A stretch of 64,000 bases of DNA from Scatophagus argus. Taxonomy: Eukaryota; Chordata; Actinopteri; Scatophagidae. The notes under the pieces are model-generated. The model had not been told where the DNA came from, ran no database searches, and saw only the letters and a list, made by a program, of their open reading frames with translations. The DNA is taken from positions 9,779,223-9,843,222 of the forward strand of contig NC_058515.1 in NCBI RefSeq assembly GCF_020382885.2. Reading direction: 5' to 3'. Every line of letters begins with the position of its first letter. Within the stretch, counting starts at the first letter, position 1. Position numbers and translations under genes: made by a program. Shown here one piece after another: positions 48,901 through 58,237 of the stretch.

Positions 48901-51900
48901 GCTGTGCATGAGCGAATGGCCAAAAACATTAATGAACTGAAGCAATGTTGTGAAGAAAAATGGGCCAAAATTCCTCCAAGACGATGCGAGAGACTGATTG
49001 AGTCACACAGTAAATGATTACTTCAGGTTATTGTTGCTAAAGGTGGATCTAAAAATACGGCCCACGTTTTTTTGTTTTTTTTTTTACTTCATTTTTACTA
49101 AATAAATTATGGCATGGTGAAAAAAGTTAGATTCATCTGAAGTTGTGTTTGCCTGATACTAAGACTCACTACGATAAGATGATTTTTATTACGTTTTTAC
49201 ACACAAAAAAAACAGAATTAAAAGAGGGGGACTAACTTTTGAACATGACAGTATCAACTTCATGATGTCCATGTTGTCTTTTTGTTTTGTTTTTGTCTCT
49301 TTTGTTTTGCTGCACTCAGGTAGCTGAAAAAATCATTTAATAGCACTTTGTTTTTATTAAATGTATAAAATCTGTGTAAAAGAATAAAAATATAATAACC
49401 CCTGCTGCAGCTCAGGTATTTGGCTGAATGGTCGGAGGTCAGAGTCTGGTCCTTTCAGTAGATTCACATCCAACATGTTTTATTTTTTAGAGTCAGAGTA
49501 CAAAATCTTTACATTTGTTGGGTTTCTGATGCCATGCCTTTTTTTTTGTTTGTTTAATTATTTTCTTTGTCAGTTGGAATCTAAAAGCCTGAATAAGCGA
49601 TGGAGGAAACAGACAGTACATCTTGGCCAGGTGGAGGTGACTCTCTCCCTGAAGTACTGTCCCCACCCTCTGGAGCCGCCCGGCTCTACAGCTCAGCAAC
49701 AGCCTGTCTTCTGTGTCCCCATTCAAACCGTGGCTCAGTAAGTCCCTGCCAGACTTTGGAAAGCGACTGACTCTGTCTGCGCCAGTGAGAAAGCCTAAAA
49801 GCCTCGAAACTGAGAGCTGCAGCCCAGTCTAGAGTTTTATTTCCCTCGTGTACCATTTTGTTCTGCTACTTTCACAAGTGAGGCGGTTTTTTTTGTGGGA
49901 GAGAGGGCTGAAGAGAAGCAGAAGTGGAGTCTAAAATGAAATGAAACATCAGAGGTTGCATTTTTTTTCTTAATACTTTCAATTCTCCATCAGACAGGAG
50001 GGAGTGCTGGTCCCCCACGTGGTACGCTGCTGCGTGGAGGAGGTGGAGAGGAGAGGCATGGACGAGGTGGGAATCTACCGGGTTTCAGGAAGCACCAGCG
50101 ACATCAGTGCGCTGAAGACTGCGTTCAATAGCAGTAAGAAGGCAAACGTCCATTTTATGCTGGCATGTGCTATTATGTTAAAGTCTTACAGCTCCTCTCC
50201 TACACGACAGGCTTTGTTCCCCAGTTGAGTTTCTGCAAGTTTTAATTGCTTTTATTTCGTTTTTGTTTTTTTTGTTTTTTTTTAGTCTGGATACCAACTT
50301 AAGGTAATATTATATGATTTAGACTTGATGAAGTGCTTTTTTTAAACCCAAGAAGTCATCTTTACAGTTCATCCTCCGGGGAACATGAAAGTCTCCAAAT
50401 TTCAAATCAAAACATACTGAAGTTATCAACATATTTCACTCTAAACTCAAAATCAAACTCAAAGTGGCTCTGCAGGAAAACTCAGGGGATCTCTAAACTA
50501 ACTGCTATTTATCCTCTGGGGACCATGAACATCTGTACAAAATTTCTTGGCAGTCAGTGCGATATTTCAGTTTGGACCAAACAGGTGGATCAACCACCAA
50601 ACCAGTACTGCTTTTCTTAGAGCTGTGCTGAAAAAACCACTGGGAAACGTCAGTTGCTGCTCACTGCAACTAAAATAAACAGACATGCTGGATTATTTGA
50701 ATGGCTCATGTTTGTCATGCAAAGTTGTTGATATCACCATTACTTAAAAAAGAAAATGCATAATGAGGTACTAAGGCGTGATCAGTGGCAGGCCACAGTG
50801 CGATTAAAGGAAGGAAGGGTGTGTGCTCAAAGAAGAGAGAATAATACTGATCACAATCCCCATGTGTTTGCCTGCTCAGATCTGCGTGAAGCAGTAACCA
50901 GGCTGAGAAGTGCCGAGGTGAACGTCGTCTCTGGGGTCCTCAAACTGTACTTCAGAGAGCTGCCGGAGCCTCTTATACCCTCTGAGCTGTTTCAGAGCCT
51001 GGCCAGGACTCTGGGTGAGACAAGACGGCACACGGTGAACCACGTCCTTCGCTGTATCCGCAAAGAATTAAACTCTGGGCTTTCATTTTATTCGTTTTGG
51101 GTATTTTTTTAAAGGTTTGAGGAAATTGTGCACTTTAGTTCGTCCCTTTAGACCTTTTATTTTGAAAGTTCAAAACAGACAAATTGAACTCCCTTGGTCT
51201 TAGTCTTGAAATAACCTGTCAGCCAAGTGAACTGAACAGTAAAGTGGGTTTCCTCTCCCCTGTAGACATGCAGGATGTAACCTCCCGGTTTGTCTCCATG
51301 TTGTCCCTGCTGCACTCCTGTCCTGATCCCAACCGCCACACCTTCCTGTACCTCCTGCACCACCTGCAACGGTCTGACCACACATCAGGCAACAGTGCAC
51401 AACATAATTAAATTCCTAATAAGAGATTTAGTTTCTGTGAAATCTCACCAGCTGCTTTCAGACTTTCAGTTTTTCTCATTCTCTCATCTCATTTCTCTCA
51501 TCATCATTTTTCTTCAGAGTCTCAGAGAAGCAAGACGTCAACAAGATGTCTCCACTAAACCTGGCCACAGTGTTCGGTCCCAGCCTCTTACGCCCCCCTG
51601 TGGTCGGCCTGGGGCAGGACGGCCCCACTGTGGATATCTCCCAGGAGGTGGTGGTGCAGGTGGGGATGAAAGCAGCCAAAAGTGCTACGCCGTACTTAGT
51701 GAAAATAATTGATTTTTAAAAATAATTTGTTTGTCATGTTTTATTCAACTAATGGATGTTTTTTTCCACAAACTTTTAAAGAATGTTTTTCAAGCCTTCT
51801 CAACACTGGAATCCTTTTTTAACGATCAAAAGTAGAAAAAAATGAAGTCATTACATGTTAAAAGAAAGAAACACTGTAGTGAGCTTATAAAATATGCAAT

Positions 51901-52400
51901 AATTGTTAGCATTTAAAACCCTGATTCTCATAAAAACAGAGACGATCTCTGTGCTCCTGCTCCTGAAAATGAATAAATAAATGAATTAGAAATAATTATT
52001 TTGTTTTAAACAAAAGCCCACAGACCGATTTATTCTGCTCAGTTAAGCTTCTGCCTTCAAATAAATTAACTGTTTTAAAATAATAATAATAATAAACCTA
52101 AAAGTAAATTTAATGTGAATACTGAGACGTGATGAGTATTTGTTATATTATCATAATGAAAACATGTATAAATAATTCTCTTTACTGCAAAAAACATTTG
52201 ATTCCTGAATGTGTTTTTATTCAGGCAAAGAGAGAAATTATATTTTACAAACTTCTGCTGTTTTGTCTTCATCGTGTGTGTGTGTGTGTGTGTTTCAGGT
52301 CCAAGTGCTTTTCTGGTACCTGCAGTGTAACTGCCTCCCTGAAGCTCAGACCTCTTTGCAACATGACACAGACGCTGAAGATGAGACCACCCACATGTGA
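41243..52400 (+). CDS. ABR/BCR-type RhoGEF-PH-C2-RhoGAP protein (complete, abr-like)
   Basis: Dual regulator of Rho-family GTPases: the DH-PH module activates Rho/Cdc42 and the C-terminal GAP inactivates Rac/Cdc42. Coding exons: 41243-41297, 41600-41712, 42393-42497, 43684-43917, 44292-44399, 44484-44541, 44619-44671, 44846-44983, 45155-45276, 45406-45565, 45660-45779, 45888-45963, 46677-46772, 46974-47048, 47184-47281, 47654-47755, 49574-49737, 49994-50133, 50880-51014, 51266-51371, 51518-51659, 52299-52400. They sum to 2502 nt, 833 aa (human ABR 859, BCR 1271). DH: RLVVLKGILESEEVYLRELE to LLYRPLDRVTKTTLVL. PH: LRHLFLYTDLLLCTRF. C2: GTLGVAIHSASGL. RhoGAP: DEVGIYRVSGSTSDI with the arginine finger, LKLYFRELPEPL, NLATVFGPSLLRPP. 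BCR's N-terminal coiled coil and kinase region are absent, so it is ABR-like. It diverges clearly from human ABR and may be a second teleost paralog. Acceptor 45660 could instead be 45663. Confidence 0.94.
42902..42955. repeat. (AC)n microsatellite
   Basis: About 27 AC units follow a run of nine C bases, in an abr-like intron. Confidence 0.95.
42975..43192. mobile_element. Degenerate copy of the palindromic MITE family
   Basis: It contains tatcggttagctggattg and accaagctaagctgagg, then ends cccaaaatgtcaacatattc followed by ctgaatt. These match the inner and terminal motifs of the palindromic repeat at 26.7 kb and 22.6 kb. It lies in an abr-like intron directly after the AC microsatellite. 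Boundaries are approximate. Confidence 0.45.
48190..49251 (+). mobile_element. Inactive Tc1/mariner transposon in abr-like intron
   Basis: Terminal inverted repeats cagtcatgttcaaaagttaa (left) and ttaacttttgaacatgactg-type (right, read inward) enclose 1062 bases flanked by TA on both sides. This matches Tc1 target-site choice. The 3' third encodes a Tc1-like transposase end at 48787-49017 (HISKSTWLKNKRIEVLELPS, then RDLKRAVHERMAKNINELKQ). The catalytic QDND motif reads QGND, and the NPIENLW segment with the third catalytic acid is deleted. Most of the N-terminal half is lost. It cannot encode an active enzyme. Confidence 0.88.
52274..52298 (+). promoter_or_regulatory. (TG)n-T3 tract forming the last abr-like splice acceptor
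   Basis: The pyrimidine tract of the last exon's acceptor is a (GT)n run of about ten units followed by TTTCAG. UG repeats bind TDP-43/CELF proteins and, in human CFTR intron 8, (TG)mTn length controls exon skipping. Skipping here would remove the last 33 codons and the stop. A regulatory effect is inferred. Confidence 0.5.
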
Positions 52401-52598
52401 GACCACCATCAGTGTCACGGCTGGCAGAAAGTCAAATACTGTGTGTAAAAAAACAAAAAACAAAAAAAAAACAAAAAAAAAACAAAAACAAACTGTACAA
52501 CAAAGGTATTTATTGATTAAAAACATGGACTTGTCATTGGGTTTTTTTGTGTATTTCTTGCAACCTCTGAAAGTCCACTTGTAACATTTTCTTTTTCA

Positions 52599-52604
52599 AT
52601 TAAA
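52599..52604 (+). terminator. Putative poly(A) signal of the abr-like gene
   Basis: ATTAAA, the common variant hexamer, lies 200 bases after the stop within tttttcaattaaagttg, followed by T-rich sequence. Confidence 0.5.
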
Positions 52605-54463
52605 GTTGAAATCTTCACATGTAGGCATTTTTTATTTACCGAAGTAACATTTCAGTTGCCTGACAGTATAAACTCATTCCACACTTCTGACTTGAATTGC
52701 TGTCTAAACTGAAAGTCAGTTTTTATTTTCTAGCCCAGTATCACATTATTTGACGCTGGTGGTCCTCAGAGCTCTGACTTGGATGATGGAAAAACGGTGC
52801 TGTAACACACTTGAACACACCATGTGTTACAGTAGCTTTAGTGCTAATAGTTGTTTTGGAACTGAACATCTGTCATTTTCAACAGCAGCAGAGTTAACCG
52901 GTCATGTCGATTTTCTAAATTTCATCTTTTTTTTTTCTTCTTCTTCTTTAAAAGTTGAGGGGTTCAAACTCATTCATGACCTGGAACAAAAAAAAAAATC
53001 AAAACAAAAGCAAATCTTGTTTTGAAATCGGTGAAACTGAAACCCGGACACCAGTACACATGATCAACAGTACTGATGCAGTACACAGCCCATATGAACA
53101 TACTGAATGGATTATCCTGGGGGCATGTTCAGTAATTTGAATTTTCCTCTCCTAACCTTCACGTGAGGTGAAGCTGTAGCAGATATCAGTATATTATTTG
53201 CAGTCCTGTGGTGTTCCACAGGCAGATGGGCTGGGTGGCACAGGGAGTAACATGAAGGAGGAATGAGTTTGAGGAAAAGTCAGGGGTGCAGATGTTGTAA
53301 AAAAAGGTCACGGGTCACCTCCCCGAGCCTGAAATCCAATCGGTTACGGTTCAAATCCAACTAGACGGAGTTCACCCAAAGTGTACGCTCCATAAAAGTC
53401 ATTCACACACACCATACTGGAAACCAACACACACACACACACAGGCTAAAGCCCATGTTCGACCCATCCACACCACAGATGGCAGTCTCTTTTCAACCAC
53501 ACCACCTGGACATGTTGGGCTAATGTTACCCCCAACCTTTTACCCCAAAACACCCCCCTCACTCTTTTGATCGCTAATCCTGGATCCCGACTCCAGCTCT
53601 CCAGCACTAATAGACTGGGGACTTTGTGTGTGGACGCCATAACAACATCCAGAACAAGTCCCCCAAACTGAAAGAAAACGGTGGGATCGCCCCGCTGCCC
53701 TCCGCCGTCATAAATCAGCTGTCCCCTCTAACACGGTGGCTGCCAAAATAAAGTTCCGCTTGACGACTACAAAGACAAAATGAGGTTCAGACTACAAAGC
53801 TGAGGAAGGCCTGAGACGTCCCAGGCATTTGTGACCAGAGACCGGACCAGACGACTGGTGGACACCTGGGCCTGGTGGGAACATTTTTACAGGAGAAGTC
53901 AGTTTCTGGACATGTGACAGCACTTGTTCCATACAGCTTCTTTCCACAAACTCGCTGAGCTCTTCCCAGCTGTCTGCAAAGATGATACAGTGATGTTATT
54001 TATGTGGAAATTCTTTGCTACGTATTGTGGTAGAGCCATTGGTCTAAACTTGTTTTGGAAGTTAACATGAGTTTAAATCTGAATTTTCAAGGTTAAGGGG
54101 CATTGAATCCTCCGTTTAATTAAGAACTAAGAAAGAACCTGATTAAAGCTGACGATGAGCCGATGTGGAGTCTCTGAAGCTAACGAGAAACTTTGGACTG
54201 TATTTTCTGCTTTATTTACAATTATTTACAACATCCCACTGGTAACCATCCAAAGTTAATTGTGATCCATTTCATCTATTGTTGAATAATTCATGAAAGA
54301 AAGATCAATATGTAAAATGAGTTGAAGAATTAGGAATACTGTCGCTTTTATTATTTATTACATAAGAGACTTTTGAGAGATTGAAGTGTCATACACATTT
54401 GGGTGTGAAATAAGAGTTTGGAGTGTGTCAGGAAGAGATGGACAAGCTTTGAGAAGAGAGTGA

Positions 54464-54464
54464 C

Positions 54465-54516
<52 letters not shown>

Positions 54517-54985
54517 AACATCCAATATCAGAATCACTGAATTTGCAGACAAATATAGTTGATCAAAAAGCACAGTATTTAAGCACAAATTTGTACTTGA
54601 CTGCAGTACCTGAGTAAATGTACTTGGATACATTCAACCACTGACATAAAGAGGGGAATATGGAAAAGGTTTAATTGGAACCTCTGCACATCAGGACAAC
54701 AGATGGTGGCCTGAAAATAACTTTTCACTCCATTACTCTCAGTAATAATTTGTAGGAAAAATTAAAGCGGCAAATGCTGCTGGTGTGCACATGTTTGCAG
54801 TACAGTGTGTATAAATGTCTGCATGTGTGTGTCATGGTGTTGCTGGCCGGAGCTGTGCCATGCTTGATTAGTCCTAATCTAGCTGGGAGTCAGGTTGCTG
54901 TGTCGGCGGCGTGTCTGTATGGAAGGCATGCAGGCTGTGGATCACAGGGATTGACCCTCTGCCTCTCAGGTTAACAGAAGCCCAC

Positions 54986-55030
<45 letters not shown>

Positions 55031-55552
55031 CCCAGTGAAACTTGCTGAACTCGGACTTGAGCTCTTGGGTGAGAAAGAACAACTTGCGAGTGTGTGAGGA
55101 AGAAGCTCTGAGAGGAGATTGAAGTGAAATTTGAAGTGTGTGTGTGTGTGTGTGTGTGTCCTCCTGTGTCCTGTGTATGTGAGAAAAAGGAAATGAGAGA
55201 ATAAAAATAAGTGTGTGTGTGTGTGTGTGTTTGCAGGTCTAGTTGAACTTTGACTTTGGCTGCCAGTGCAGGAGAGTCACCTCTCGTAAAGCGTACCCTC
55301 AGCGGGTTGTAAACATAATACCTCACACTCACAAGCAGACACACACACAAACACACTCACACACTTTGCCAGAGAAAAAGAAGAAGAAGAAGAAGCTGAC
55401 CCCATTTTCCACATGCCACCGAAGGATCGACCCTCACTCATCCACGGCGCCTCAAGAAAATGTGTGTTGTCGGTTTAAAGTGAACAAAGCCACAGATAAC
55501 CCCCCTGCAGCAGAACGAGCCGCAGGCTTAAGTTGTCTGTTAGTGTCTGTGT

Positions 55553-55591
<39 letters not shown>
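54464..55591. repeat. Cluster of (TG)n, (GA)n and (AAG)n microsatellites
   Basis: Within 1.1 kb there are (TG)n then (GA)n at 54464-54512, and (TG)n at about 54991-55027, 55137-55159, 55211-55231 and 55556-55591. An (AGA)n run lies at about 55377-55396. Long minus-strand open frames across the region are poly-Thr-His artefacts of CA repeats. Confidence 0.9.
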
Positions 55592-55593
<2 letters not shown>

Positions 55594-57793
55594 GTGAGTG
55601 TTAGGATCAAACCCTCATGTCGACAGAGGCTGCGCTGAGGAGACGACCACTGACAGGTGCTTCCTGCAGCCAATGCAGCAGGTGCTTTGCCTTCACACAC
55701 ACACAGGCACACACGGCGGATGCTTTGCCTTCATGACATGATTGTGCATGTACTAACACACATACATTGTCTGTACACACATGTGTGGATGTGAGCCCTG
55801 CATGCTGTGTATGCGAAACCTTAACTGTTACAACTGCTGTGCCGTTGCTGTTGTCATGAGTTCGGCTGATTTTTTTTTTTTTTTTTTTGGTTTTGACACT
55901 GCCTGTCCAGGTTTCCTGACATTATGCTTTCCTTACCCACAGCCAGTGCTGAGTCTTGGTAAACACAGCCGTGAGAAATGAACAGTTTAAGTATCACATC
56001 CAGCTGTGATGGAGCAACATCAGCATTCATTTGGAATTGGGAATTTCTGTCCAGCTGATGAATATAAGACTAACATTCACTCTCTTTTAGCTCTGTTTTT
56101 GTTCTCCTCCAACTCCTGATCTTTATTCTTTATTTCTTAAATCAGCTTTCTGTTTCTGCTGGAAATGACGTTAATAAGAGCAGGCAGAAAGAACCAATGC
56201 AAATAAGGTCTATAAAATCTCAGCTAGGGCATCTTAAATTCCACTTTCTTCTTATTTTTCTTTTTTCTTTTTTTTTTTTTTTTTTTAAGCAAAATGAGCT
56301 TGTAAACTTGTTTTGTTCAGAATGCAAATTCTGCCCTGTTCTGCTTATTTTTTTCAGATGAAATGTAATGTTTGAGCTCACGTGTCCACTATAATCACAT
56401 TGCAGCATTTATTGATGATTTTATATGAAAATAAAAAGCCACACAACACTTCTTGCTTGCTATTTGGTCCAGCTGTAACTCATTCATTCAACGGTTGGTG
56501 TTGACACATTTCCAAAGTTCTGATACGAAGCTGCGGTAAATTTTAAAAAGTCCCCTGTCCTTCTCCTAAGCATTAAGTGGACTTCACTCTTCAGCGATCA
56601 CTGTCGGCCAGTGGCATATCTTCATATTTTGGAGGCCCGAAGGAAACAAAATTTTAAAAACTCAATCCTGCTTCAACAGAATCTTTTCGCTTCCTATAAG
56701 GACCCCTGTGGGTTATGTGCTCCCACAGAAGCTGCTGGAAGAAGCTTGTGAAGACATTTGGACCTCATGAGTACAAAGTCCACAGAAACTCCCTCGGTGA
56801 GCCGTCATCAGTCAGCGAGGCTATTTTTCTCTTTTTATTTTCTATCACAGGCTGCGACACGGCGGCACAGCCAATCGCTGACACAGCCGTGACCAAAACA
56901 ACATGGCTGCTCAACAAATAGGAGCTCTTCCATCTGTCCGAACTAACCACCACCACCACCACCACCACCTCCACCAGCATTTCCCCTGGGCTATGACGCC
57001 ATATCTCCCAAATGGAAACAGAAGTCGTGACGATAGGTCAGACCAGTGCTTTTTAGATCCGTATCTGGGCCTCTAACAGTCTATCAGAGGATTCCTATAT
57101 GGTTAGAAAATTTGGCTGAAGTTAGTTTGGTCTCGATGTCAGCTGTTCAGTGAGGAAGTAGATTGTAGATAGTGTCAATTTCCCCAAATAATGTGTGAAT
57201 GCAAGGGACACATGTGGGTTTGAGTCAGAGACCTGTGTTATTTTTATTTCAGCTATTGAAACTACACGTGAGCAGAAGCAGAAATTATTAGAAAATAATC
57301 TGTGCAGTTGTAGTACACAATACAGATGCACAACTTTAGACTAGAATTGGTAAAGAAGTAAAAGTTCTTCCCTAATGGAAAATGTGTAGAAATTTTGTTA
57401 AAATATTAAATTATCAGCTACAGCACAGCTCTTTACATTTACTGTCATTTTAAAGCTCCTTGGATTTAGTAGAATTTTATTAATACATTTAATTTTATTC
57501 TGTTCATTTCAAATTTTGCTATAAAAATTAAAAATACAAAGTCAAAGATACTTTATGGATCTTGCCAGTAAAAAAATAAAATAAAATAAAACAAACAAAA
57601 AAAAATGTATATAATAACATGGCCACTCTGTTTTTATTTAACAAAAAAAAAAAACATGACATTTCTGGATGAGCTTATTACATTTGTTGTGTAGCAAATG
57701 TGAGGTAGAATTTTTGGCCTTTTAATAATGTTGGTAAATTGGCACAATTTGTGTTGTTGTGTGTGTTATTTATTTAGACTGTCAGTTTTCCTT

Positions 57794-57797
<4 letters not shown>

Positions 57798-57832
<35 letters not shown>
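57798..57832. repeat. (GT)n(AT)n microsatellite
   Basis: A GT run passes into an AT run (gtgtgtgtgt, then atatatatat), about 35 bases, in the spacer before the netrin 3' end. Confidence 0.95.
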
Positions 57833-58145
57833 TACAGGTTAATTAATTGAATAAATATGACATAAATACTAAAATAAGATGCAAAAATACTGCAGGGTAT
57901 TCCAATCAGAGTTTAGTCAGACTTTTAATTTTCAAAAGCTTCTTAGGTAGAAAATATTAAAATTTCACATAAGTGAAACGTTTTCCTGCACAAAATTTAA
58001 CTTTACCTTCCAAAAAAAGTCTCCTTGTGTTTCTTCACATTTTTAGCACTTAAACATCACACATAAGAGGTGAGTGTGTGTTTCTGTGTGTGGAGTCACG
58101 ACTGTTTCTCCTGAGGCCTTCAGGAAAAGCTGTAAAAAAGAGCAC

Positions 58146-58229
58146 TTTTCTCTCCTCGTGGTTGTTCTCCAAAGAGGTGGAGGAAAATGTTTTTTATTAT
58201 TATTATTTTTTTTTTCTCTCCTCGTGGTT
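58146..58229. repeat. 18-bp direct repeat downstream of netrin stop
   Basis: ttttctctcctcgtggtt occurs at 58146-58163 and 58212-58229. On the minus strand the copies are purine-rich and fall at the start of the putative netrin 3' UTR, next to a possible AATAAA (plus-strand tttatt near 58193). Confidence 0.85.
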
Positions 58230-58237
58230 TTTGTTTT

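Larger units (their letters stand above)
52605..58237. other. Intergenic, abr-like to netrin
   Basis: About 5.6 kb dominated by simple repeats. One minus-strand open segment at 53792-53973 with a splice-like acceptor is discussed among the findings but not called as a gene. A plus-strand open stretch at 56715-56921 shows no family I recognise. No RNA gene was seen. Confidence 0.5.

Noticed and set aside
54874-55356. 160-codon minus-strand frame rich in Thr-His
   Set aside because: It is created by CA repeats read in frame; no domain, splice context or conserved residues.
56715-56921. Plus-strand 68-codon frame containing ITGCDTAAQ
   Set aside because: It recalls transposon-like ITGCDT motifs, but it is too short and without flanking support to call.
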